Assembly (NCBI GenBank): GCA_900552605.1
Contig: USAR01000103.1
Coordinates: 1 to 5,741, forward strand
From: an uncultured Oscillospiraceae bacterium
GTDB taxonomy: Bacteria; Bacillota; Clostridia; Oscillospirales; Acutalibacteraceae
Length of the DNA stretch: 5,741 bases
Direction: 5' to 3'
The notes beneath the pieces are model-generated. The model ran no database searches. It worked only from the letters and a program-made list of their open reading frames with translations, and had not been told where the DNA came from. Below are positions 1-4,893 of the stretch, piece after piece; position 1 is the stretch's first letter, and each line of letters opens with the position of its first letter. Both the position numbers and the translations under genes were made by a program.

Positions 1-481
1 TCACAAATTTGCTTGCCTCGTCGTATTTATCGCCGTTCTTTTCCACCTGTGCGTCAGTAAAGCTTATTGAATCGTAAACCTCTTCAACCGGTGTGCACTT
101 GCCCTGCTGTTGGCTATACTGCAAATAAAACACAGAATATTCAAGTGTGGTTTTGCCGTCGCTGTAAGACGGTTTCCAAACAAGCAGATCAAACTGTCCC
201 GACTTTTTGCAGATGTATATTCCCTTTTGGTCGCTTTCCTTTGTGCCTATCGTCTCTTTCCAGATAAGATTATATTTATCGTCGTTCAGCATATAGATAC
301 CAACGCCCGCGTCACCCGAGCTTGCACCGTCAACGGTCGACACTATTCTCTCTTTGGTGCCGTCGTGGGTAAGGTCTGCGCTGAACGCAACCGATGTAAG
401 TTTTGCTTTTGGCTTTGAGCCGCACGCCGAAAGCAGCATTACGGAAGCAGCCGCAAGCGATATTATCCTTGCAGTTTTCAT
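1..481 (-). CDS. Partial lipoprotein with a possible VCBS/FG-GAP-like calcium motif (C-terminus off window)
   Basis: The frame is open from an ATG at 481-479 to the window edge, giving the first 160 residues with no stop. AAGGAG (490-495) lies 8 nt upstream of the ATG. The N-terminus is a lipoprotein signal: K3 and R5, a hydrophobic stretch, then the lipobox LSAC with Cys20 as the expected lipidated residue. The protein is therefore probably anchored to the outer face of the membrane. After a short KPKAK linker, residues 34-46 read FSADLTHDGTKER. This D-x-T-x-D-G pattern recalls the acidic loops of VCBS/FG-GAP repeats, but only one copy is visible. The rest is a beta-rich soluble domain (for example IYMLNDDKYNLIWKE and GIYICKKSGQFDLLVW). 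I do not recognise a specific family and no substrate can be inferred. The gene diverges from acpP and has its own promoter at 590-618. Confidence 0.85.
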   Translation of the reverse strand, partial: MKTARIISLAAASVMLLSACGSKPKAKLTSVAFSADLTHDGTKERIVSTVDGASSGDAGVGIYMLNDDKYNLIWKETIGTKESDQKGIYICKKSGQFDLLVWKPSYSDGKTTLEYSVFYLQYSQQQGKCTPVEEVYDSISFTDAQVEKNGDKYDEASKFV

Positions 482-524
482 ACTGTGTTCTCCTTTATTT
501 TCTGTGTGCGTAATTTTGAACCTG

Positions 525-550
525 AAAAAGCCGAACTGCACCGCAGTCCG
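525..550 (-). terminator. Possible attenuator hairpin in the lipoprotein leader
   Basis: Read on the minus strand, CGGACTGC-GGT-GCAGTTCG forms an 8-bp stem with one G-U wobble, followed by GC and a run of five T (plus 525-529). It lies between the predicted start of transcription (about 583) and the lipoprotein ATG at 481. That is where a conditional terminator would sit. The three-base loop and short T-run make it a modest candidate. Confidence 0.35.
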
Positions 551-589
551 AGCATTGCCAAGACCGTAACACACTTTAAGTTTTAGATA

Positions 590-618
590 ATTATAGCATA
601 TAAATTTGATAAGGTAAA
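590..618 (-). promoter_or_regulatory. Sigma-A promoter for the lipoprotein gene (extended -10)
   Basis: On the minus strand the -35 is TTTACC (plus 613-618) and the -10 is TATAAT (plus 590-595), with a 17-nt spacer. TGC directly before TATAAT makes it an extended -10 element, which compensates for the weaker -35. Transcription would start near 583 and give a leader of about 100 nt before the lipoprotein start. Confidence 0.65.
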
Positions 619-638
619 CATATTTTTTAAAAAAACTA

Positions 639-667
639 TTGACAAAACTCGCTTTAGGAAATATTAT
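639..667 (+). promoter_or_regulatory. Sigma-A promoter for acpP
   Basis: The -35 is TTGACA (639-644), the spacer is 17 nt, and the -10 is TATTAT (662-667), one mismatch from consensus. A T-run followed by an A-run at 623-635 lies just upstream of the -35, where an UP element would be. The predicted start is near 674, giving a leader of about 45 nt. No obvious FapR-type operator was seen. Confidence 0.8.
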
Positions 668-718
668 TATTGCTGTAGAATATATTTTTTGCTAATTACG
701 AAGGGAGAAACAAGCAAA

Positions 719-946
719 ATGGTTTTTGAAAAAGTTAAATCTATTCTTTGCGAACAGCTTGACGCAGACGAGAACAAGGTAACAATGGATACACTTATTG
801 CAGAGGACCTTGGTGCAGACAGCCTTGATGTTGTTGACCTTTTAATGTCGCTTGAAGATGAATTTGACGTTGAGATTCCCGACGAAGAAATTGAAAATAT
901 CAAAACCGTCGGAAATCTTGTTCAGTATATTGAGAATAACAATTAA
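719..946 (+). CDS. acpP: Acyl carrier protein
   Basis: This 75-residue protein is the carrier that holds growing fatty acyl chains as thioesters on a 4'-phosphopantetheine arm during type II fatty acid synthesis in the cytoplasm. The attachment motif is clear: DLGADSLD with Ser35 as the modified serine. It is followed by the acidic recognition helix (VVDLLMSLEDEFDVEIPDEE), as is usual for ACPs. The length is normal for the family. I chose the ATG at 719 because the longer frame from TTG at 689 would translate the ribosome binding site (AAGGGAG, 701-707, 11 nt before the ATG). The gene has its own promoter and terminator and no fab genes beside it here, so it is expressed as a single-gene unit. 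A dedicated ACP for a specialised pathway is possible, but nothing nearby suggests one. Confidence 0.95.
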   Translation: MVFEKVKSILCEQLDADENKVTMDTLIAEDLGADSLDVVDLLMSLEDEFDVEIPDEEIENIKTVGNLVQYIENNN

Positions 947-971
947 TCTTATTTTAAAGATTTTGTTTCTG

Positions 972-1002
972 AAACGGACGGCAACAGTGCCGCCCGTTTT
1001 TT
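972..1002 (+). terminator. Rho-independent terminator of acpP
   Basis: A 12-bp stem (972-983 with 988-999) has one A/C mismatch and a four-base ACAG loop. It is GC-rich in the middle and runs into six T (997-1002). It lies 25 nt after the acpP stop. Confidence 0.88.
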
Positions 1003-1074
1003 ATATACATTCATTGTCATTGTGCGTGCAGTTACCGCTTTTTCCGTTTTCGGTAGTCTTTTCGCACTTAATAC

Positions 1075-1103
1075 TTGCAATCGGTCGAAAAATATAATAT
1101 AAT
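1075..1103 (+). promoter_or_regulatory. Sigma-A promoter for proS and the downstream membrane protein gene
   Basis: The -35 is TTGCAA (1075-1080), the spacer is 17 nt, and the -10 is TATAAT (1098-1103). A second overlapping TATAAT starts at 1093, but its spacing is poor. The predicted start is near 1110, giving a leader of about 80 nt. The leader has short complementary blocks: GGTGGT (1115-1120), GCACC (1126-1130) and GGTGC (1142-1146). ACAAAG/CTTTGT can also pair across 1138-1160. Confidence 0.65.
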
Positions 1104-1191
1104 GTATGCTATGTGGTGGTATTGCGCACCCTTAAAACAAAGGTGCTGCTCCCGCTTTGTAATTATAAATTTTTGAAATGAGTTGTTTAAT

Positions 1192-2625
1192 ATGGCAAAC
1201 GAAAAGCTTGTTAAGGAAATCACTTCTATGGAGGATGATTTTGCAAAATGGTATACCGACGTTGTTATTAAAGCCGAGCTTATCGACTATTCCAGCGTGA
1301 AGGGATGTATGATAATCCGCCCCTACGGTTATGCTATTTGGGAAAACATACAGCGCATAATGAATGATATGTTTAAAGCCACCGGTCACGAAAACGTATA
1401 TATGCCGATGTTTATTCCGGAAAGTCTGCTTGAAAAGGAAAAAGACCATGTTGAAGGCTTTGCTCCCGAGGTTGCCTGGGTTACCCACGGCGGCAACGAA
1501 GAGCTTGAAGAGCGGCTTTGCGTACGCCCTACATCTGAGACTCTTTTCTGCGACCATTATAAAAACATCGTCCATTCATACCGTGATCTTCCGAAGCTTT
1601 ACAACCAGTGGTGCTCTGTTGTACGTTGGGAAAAAACAACGCGTCCTTTCCTTCGCTCCCGCGAATTTTTGTGGCAGGAAGGTCACACTATCCACGCCAC
1701 CGCAGAAGAAGCGCAGCAGGAAACCGTGCGTATGCTCGGTGTTTATGCGGATTTTGCCGAAAAGGTGCTTGCGATGCCTGTTGTAAAGGGCATTAAAACA
1801 GAAAAGGAACGTTTTGCGGGAGCTGAGGAAACCTACACAATTGAGGCTCTTATGCACGACGGCAAGGCGCTGCAAAGCGGCACATCGCACTACTTCGGCG
1901 ATGGCTTTGCAAAAGCTTTTGATATTCAGTTTACGGACAAGGACAACAAGAGCAAATATCCCTTCCAAACCTCATGGGGCACAACAACAAGGCTTATCGG
2001 CGCTATCATTATGACTCACGGCGATAACAACGGTCTTGTTCTTCCGCCGGAAATTGCTCCTATACAGGCGGTTGTTGTTCCGATTGCAACTCACAAAGAG
2101 GGAGTTATTGAAAAAGCCGACGAAATCTTTTCAAGGCTTAATAACATATGCCGTGCAAAGCTTGATGTTACCGACCGCTCACCCGGATGGAAATTTGCGG
2201 AATATGAAATGAAGGGTGTTCCTCTCAGAATTGAGATCGGTCCCAAGGATATTGAAAACGGCAGATGCGTTGCGGTTCGCAGGGATAACGGCGAGAAAAT
2301 AACCGTTTCTTTCGACGAGCTTGAACAAAAAATCCCCAAGCTTCTTAAGGACGTGCAGAACGGTCTTTACGAAAAGGCGTTAAAGCGCCGTGAAGAAATG
2401 ACCTATGTTGCACACAACCTTGATGAAATTAAAGAAATTGCCGACACAAAGCCGGGCTTTATAAAATCAATGTGGTGCGGCAGCCGCAAGTGCGAGGATA
2501 AACTGAAAGAGGTTGCGGGAATTACATCGCGTTGCCTGCCGCTTGAGCAAGAAAATCTCGGCGACAAATGCGTTTGCTGCGGCAACCCTGCGCACAAAAT
2601 GATTTATTGGGGAAAAGCGTACTGA
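1192..2625 (+). CDS. proS: Prolyl-tRNA synthetase, archaeal/eukaryotic-like type
   Basis: It charges tRNA(Pro) with proline using ATP in the cytoplasm. The 477 residues match the short ProRS class that lacks the editing insertion of the E. coli type. Class II features are clear: RPTSE (112-116); motif 2, from RWE (145-147) to [16 protein letters not shown] (151-166); and motif 3 with [11 protein letters not shown] (263-273). An anticodon-binding domain follows at about 285-400. The C-terminal domain carries a zinc-type set, C429-x4-C434 and C460-x2-C463, and the chain ends in Tyr477 as is usual for this class. The ATG at 1192 is preferred because the protein then begins [17 protein letters not shown], as family members do. 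An in-frame TTG at 1183 would add three residues. No strong Shine-Dalgarno precedes either start. The next gene begins 17 nt after the stop, so the two are probably cotranscribed. Confidence 0.97.
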   Translation: MANEKLVKEITSMEDDFAKWYTDVVIKAELIDYSSVKGCMIIRPYGYAIWENIQRIMNDMFKATGHENVYMPMFIPESLLEKEKDHVEGFAPEVAWVTHGGNEELEERLCVRPTSETLFCDHYKNIVHSYRDLPKLYNQWCSVVRWEKTTRPFLRSREFLWQEGHTIHATAEEAQQETVRMLGVYADFAEKVLAMPVVKGIKTEKERFAGAEETYTIEALMHDGKALQSGTSHYFGDGFAKAFDIQFTDKDNKSKYPFQTSWGTTTRLIGAIIMTHGDNNGLVLPPEIAPIQAVVVPIATHKEGVIEKADEIFSRLNNICRAKLDVTDRSPGWKFAEYEMKGVPLRIEIGPKDIENGRCVAVRRDNGEKITVSFDELEQKIPKLLKDVQNGLYEKALKRREEMTYVAHNLDEIKEIADTKPGFIKSMWCGSRKCEDKLKEVAGITSRCLPLEQENLGDKCVCCGNPAHKMIYWGKAY

Positions 2626-2626
2626 T

Positions 2627-2635
2627 AAAAGGAGG
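2627..2635 (+). promoter_or_regulatory. Ribosome binding site fixing a GTG start
   Basis: AAAAGGAGG matches the anti-Shine-Dalgarno closely and ends 7 nt before the GTG at 2643. It excludes the longer frame beginning at 2568 inside proS, and it also excludes later starts, which would lose the signal peptide. Confidence 0.88.
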
Positions 2636-2642
2636 TATCGCA

Positions 2643-3491
2643 GTGGAAAACAAGTTCTTTTTAAGGCTTATTTCTGTTGTTTTCGCAGTCAGCTTAATGT
2701 GCACCGCCGCAATTGCGGCATACGCAACAGGTACTGAGAACGGACAGGATAACCCCACCACATCCTCTTCCGGATCACAAACCTCATCAGACGGCGGTGA
2801 TACTCCTGCAAGCTCTTTAATCACTTCTGACACTCAAGCATCGTCACAGCAATCGGCAAGCAGTGAGATCGTTTCTTCAAACAATGATGCGGCGTCTTCA
2901 AAAGCGCCGAGCGTTACATCAAGCAAAACCGTTTCAAGCAAAAAGAAGAACACAACCTCATCAAAAAAGAGCAAGAGTTCAAAGAAATCCGCCACCGCAA
3001 GCAAAGCGTCAAAGGTCTCTTACACCGCACAGACCACATCATATGTCGATTCATCGTATGATGCGGGAAGCATAAGCGACAAGTGGGATAATGATGACAA
3101 CTCGGCTGACAGCAGCAGCGCGGTAAGCTCGCAGCGCAAGCTTTCAAAGCACATTGTTGACCCTAAGCGCGAGGTTTTGAAGTGGATATGGGTGCCGGTT
3201 GTAATCGGTCTTGCATGTATCGGCGTGTTGGTTTATGTGAATATGTATATGTTCAAAGGCGATAAATACATCGGCAAGCACTCTGCAAAAGGCAAGGGCG
3301 CAAGCGGCAGGAACAAAAAATATTCCGGCGGAAAAAAGAACAACGAAAAACAAAAAGACGTTGCTGATGATTTTAACGATGATTACGATATTGTTAGCAG
3401 CAGTTCTCAAAAGCTAAAGGCTAAAAAACGCGATGACGACCCGTTTTCTGCCGACAACTTTTTCAATTTCGATAACGATGATAACGAGTAA
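2643..3491 (+). CDS. Ser/Thr/Lys-rich single-pass membrane protein, unknown function
   Basis: The 282 residues start at GTG. Four parts are visible. Residues 1-28 are a Sec-type signal peptide (NKFFLRLISVVFAVSLMC core, likely cleavage after AYA). Residues 29-170 are low-complexity, almost all Ser, Thr, Ala, Asp and Lys, with a basic block at about 95-125 made of SSK repeats; this looks like an extended extracellular stalk. Residues 181-204 form a transmembrane helix (WIWVPVVIGLACIGVLVYVN). The 78-residue tail is first strongly basic (KGDKYIGKHSAKGKG) and then acidic, ending DDPFSADNFFNFDNDDNE. The basic residues after the helix fit a cytoplasmic C-terminus. I do not recognise the family and see no catalytic domain. 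It follows proS by 17 nt and is closed by a terminator, so proS probably shares its transcript. A wall-spanning sensor or scaffold is possible but unproven; a signal-anchor topology is an alternative. Confidence 0.85.
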   Translation: MENKFFLRLISVVFAVSLMCTAAIAAYATGTENGQDNPTTSSSGSQTSSDGGDTPASSLITSDTQASSQQSASSEIVSSNNDAASSKAPSVTSSKTVSSKKKNTTSSKKSKSSKKSATASKASKVSYTAQTTSYVDSSYDAGSISDKWDNDDNSADSSSAVSSQRKLSKHIVDPKREVLKWIWVPVVIGLACIGVLVYVNMYMFKGDKYIGKHSAKGKGASGRNKKYSGGKKNNEKQKDVADDFNDDYDIVSSSSQKLKAKKRDDDPFSADNFFNFDNDDNE

Positions 3492-3508
3492 CTTTTCTTT
3501 TTGAATTT

Positions 3509-3564
3509 TAACCCCCGATTTTCGTCGACGGTTTGTCGGCAAAAATCGGGGGTTATTATTTTAT
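3509..3564 (+). terminator. Rho-independent terminator of the proS operon
   Basis: A perfect 14-bp stem (3509-3522 with 3542-3555), including five consecutive G-C pairs, closes a 19-nt loop that can itself form a small CGAC/GTCG hairpin. The following bases TTATTATTTTAT are T-rich on the plus strand. The converging HPPK-like gene ends just downstream at 3582. The stem could also stop minus-strand transcripts, but no T-run follows it in that direction. Confidence 0.85.
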
Positions 3565-3581
3565 ATTGTTTTAAGCTCAGA

Positions 3582-4019
3582 TTAAAGCGGTAAATAAAAG
3601 CCTTCTCCCGTCACCCTTACTGTTTCCTCTCCAATCTCTTTTAAACGCTTTTTAAGTGCCTTATCTGCAACAAAATTAAGCATTACACAAATAAAGCAGG
3701 GCTCTGTTTCGAGCAAAGGGTCAGGCAACGTAAGCCGGCTGTCGTTCTGCTCTGCGTCCTCATAGCGAAGCAACCGCAGCCGCAACCCTTTCGGTATTTC
3801 ACTTTTGCAAGCTTCAAAAAGCTCTGTCGGAGAAAGCGAGGTTTCAATTCTTGCACCGCCGCAGTAAAAAGCGGAAATGCCGTTTTCCTTAACATTATAT
3901 ATTCTTGAAACTCCCGTAACCTTGATTCCGCTAACCGCGTGCATTGCCCACACTGCGCGGTTTAGCTGCTCTGTGCGGTTTTCATTGTAGGCGCAAAGCC
4001 CTAAATATGCTTGCTTCAT
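3582..4019 (-). CDS. HPPK (FolK)-like protein lacking catalytic residues, probable pseudoenzyme
   Basis: The 145 residues align from end to end with HPPK, the folate-pathway kinase that pyrophosphorylates 6-hydroxymethyl-dihydropterin. Matches include AYLGL at the N-terminus (AYI-x-IGSN in HPPK), GVSRIYNVKENG (S-x-x-Y-x-T-x-P-x-G), RIETSLSPTELFEA (ETSLAPEEL in E. coli FolK) and SRLTLPDP (ERLTVPH). The active site is gone. The GSN turn reads CAYN. About 12 residues of the catalytic loop with its Arg and Trp are missing after SEIPKG. The metal-binding LDLD reads LRLR (Arg80, Arg82), and the PH...R signature is PDPLLETEP. HPPK activity is therefore not expected. The frame is intact, and AAGGAG (4026-4031) lies 6 nt before the ATG, so it looks like a maintained protein rather than a random wreck. 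No other folate gene is in view. Pterin binding or a new role is inference only. Confidence 0.8.
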   Translation of the reverse strand: MKQAYLGLCAYNENRTEQLNRAVWAMHAVSGIKVTGVSRIYNVKENGISAFYCGGARIETSLSPTELFEACKSEIPKGLRLRLLRYEDAEQNDSRLTLPDPLLETEPCFICVMLNFVADKALKKRLKEIGEETVRVTGEGFYLPL

Positions 4020-4101
4020 TTTTTACTCCTTAAAGACTCCGTTTTTACATTGACGAGCATTGCTTTAAAACGGCAATCAATACAAATGAAAATTTAAAAA
4101 G

Positions 4102-4330
4102 TTGATTTTGTCTGTACTTAAAAATCACATCTAATAAGGCAGCCTTACTGCTTGGTGCCTGCCCCTCCGGCGCACGTAGCCTGAAAGGCGACAGAATCCC
4201 CAAGTGCACTTGGGGATTGCCGCGGTGCTTTTTGTTTTTCGTCTTTTTCGGAAAACTAAAAAGCGCTGCGGAGTGCGCTCGGGGGAATTGGCACTAAGCT
4301 GCGGGCTGCCGATGCTTCGCGCACAATTTT
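4102..4330. repeat. Hairpin-rich noncoding element (candidate dispersed repeat or structured RNA)
   Basis: Several short inverted repeats lie nose to tail: AGGCAG/CTGCTT with a 5-nt loop (4137-4153); GTGC-ct-GCC/GGC-GCAC with loop CCTCC (4155-4175); GCC/GGC with loop TGAAA (4179-4189); a perfect 24-bp palindrome centred on GTGCAC (4195-4218); and AGCGC/GCGCT (4262-4279). Three T-runs (4229-4248) follow the palindrome on the plus strand. One plus frame is open from a TGA at about 4102 to the TAA after GKLKSAAECARGNWH (about 4295), but it has no ATG. Its conceptual peptide resembles, from memory only, hypothetical peptides called in several places in ruminococcal genomes, which would fit a repeat family. 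Copy number cannot be judged from this window, and no known RNA family was recognised. Confidence 0.45.
4195..4218. repeat. Perfect 24-bp palindrome
   Basis: The two 12-base arms are exact reverse complements around GTGCAC, with AATCCCC at the left end and GGGGATT at the right. As RNA it would form a hairpin on either strand, with the innermost bases open as the loop. As DNA it could be a dimer-protein site. It sits in the middle of the hairpin-rich element. Confidence 0.9.
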
Positions 4331-4340
4331 TTGATAATAT

Positions 4341-4369
4341 ATTTTATCATACAGCGAGGCATTTTTCAA
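4341..4369 (-). promoter_or_regulatory. Candidate sigma-A promoter upstream of the HPPK-like gene
   Basis: On the minus strand the -35 is TTGAAA (plus 4364-4369) and the -10 is TAAAAT (plus 4341-4346), with a 17-nt spacer. The -10 lies inside an inverted repeat, TGATAA-N6-TTATCA (4332-4349), which could act as an operator. Transcription would start near 4334 and run through the hairpin-rich element, so the HPPK-like gene would have a leader of about 315 nt. No convincing closer promoter was found between 4020 and 4140. Confidence 0.5.
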
Positions 4370-4397
4370 GCAACCGAAGTTCGCAAAACTGTATATC

Positions 4398-4454
4398 AAA
4401 AAACAGCCGCCGCAGTTAATAGACTTTACAAATAAAAAGTCCTGCTGCGGCGGT
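4398..4454 (-). terminator. Rho-independent terminator of the HMA-protein operon
   Basis: On the minus strand CCGCCGCAG (plus 4445-4453) pairs with CTGCGGCGG (plus 4407-4415). An inner 6-bp stem, GACTTT/AAAGTC (4422-4427 with 4436-4441), sits inside the loop. After the stem come CTG and six T (plus 4398-4403). It lies about 30 nt downstream of the HMA gene stop, with nothing else between. Confidence 0.82.
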
Positions 4455-4485
4455 ATATTTAGAGGTAGAGTGACTTAATTTAGTA

Positions 4486-4749
4486 CTACTTTTTAAAAAT
4501 GCCGAACAATCCGCGCTTATTTTCCTCTACTGTTTCCGAAACAATATACTCAACGGTATAGCCCGTGTCGGTTATAGCTTTTTTAAGCAAATCATCGTCG
4601 ATTTTGCTGTCGGATACAATAACGGTCTCACCCTTTTTATGCGATGAGGTAACCTTTTTAACAGTGAACCGATTGCGAATACAGTCGTTGATATGCGATT
4701 CACACATCTGGCACGACATTCCGTTAACCTTAACTGTTGTCTTTATCAT
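4486..4749 (-). CDS. Heavy-metal-associated (HMA) domain protein, CopZ-like
   Basis: The 87-residue protein has an HMA fold: the N-terminal strand TTVKVNGM, the metal-binding loop GMSCQMCESH with Cys13-x2-Cys16, and then a helix, strands and a second helix (DDDLLKKAITDTGYTV). HMA proteins bind Cu(I), Hg(II) or related soft metals through these two cysteines and pass them to pumps or regulators. CopZ-type chaperones are usually about 70 residues; this one has an extra basic tail (NKRGLFGIFKK) that might touch membrane or partner. A third cysteine, Cys23, is present. The start overlaps the upstream 42-residue gene by 20 nt and has only a weak Shine-Dalgarno (AAGAGAAAG), which suggests translational coupling. 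A terminator follows at 4398-4454. No metal ATPase is in view, so the partner and metal are unknown. Confidence 0.85.
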   Translation of the reverse strand: MIKTTVKVNGMSCQMCESHINDCIRNRFTVKKVTSSHKKGETVIVSDSKIDDDLLKKAITDTGYTVEYIVSETVEENKRGLFGIFKK

Positions 4750-4858
4750 TGCTTTCTCTTAATGCCGCCTTAAAAAGAATATGTCGAACAACTGCCATAG
4801 CTGCAACAAACAACGCGGCGACAGCAACGAAAAGCAAAATTTTAATTACCTGCGGCAT
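4730..4858 (-). CDS. 42-residue single-pass membrane protein, unknown function
   Basis: An ATG at 4858-4856 opens a 42-residue frame ending in TAA at 4732-4730. Residues 5-27 (IKILLFVAVAALFVAAMAVV) form one transmembrane helix. The tail RHILFKAALRESNDKDNS is charged, first basic and then mixed. The strongest evidence that it is real is AAGGAGG (4867-4873), placed 8 nt before the ATG, which is the best ribosome binding site on this strand. Its last codons overlap the first 20 nt of the HMA gene, so the two are likely translated as a coupled pair. It begins about 36 nt after the end of the broken permease gene. I do not recognise a family. A membrane anchor or partner for the HMA protein is a reasonable guess only. 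Confidence 0.75.
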   Translation of the reverse strand: MPQVIKILLFVAVAALFVAAMAVVRHILFKAALRESNDKDNS

Positions 4859-4866
4859 TAAGAACG

Positions 4867-4873
4867 CCTCCTT
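4867..4873 (-). promoter_or_regulatory. Ribosome binding site of the 42-residue membrane protein
   Basis: Read on the minus strand, AAGGAGG lies inside AAAAAGGAGGCG, 8 nt before the ATG at 4858. This near-perfect site decides the start and supports calling such a short gene. Confidence 0.85.
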
Positions 4874-4893
4874 TTTATTATCTTTTCTCGCAC

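Noticed and set aside
689..718. TTG-initiated longer acyl carrier protein
   Set aside because: The extension would translate the ribosome binding site, and its ten residues match nothing in ACPs.
1022..1067. Imperfect nested stems GTGCG/CGCAC and TACCG/CGGTA between acpP and proS
   Set aside because: The stems are only 5 bp, separated by unpaired bases, and lie upstream of the predicted proS start and downstream of the acpP terminator, so they may not be transcribed.
1110..1191. T-box riboswitch before proS, suggested by GGTGGTATTGCG, which recalls the antiterminator T-box sequence
   Set aside because: The likely promoter (1075-1103) leaves only about 80 nt of leader. There is no Stem I and no terminator after the motif, and the acpP terminator would interrupt any longer leader.
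4204..4419. Plus-strand 71-codon frame as a gene
   Set aside because: It starts inside the 24-bp palindrome, has no ribosome binding site, crosses the minus-strand promoter candidate and most of the terminator, and its residue content looks random.
4476..4492. FapR-like half site TTTAGTACTAC
   Set aside because: It lies at the end of the HMA gene, away from any promoter, and is not followed by the second half of the operator.
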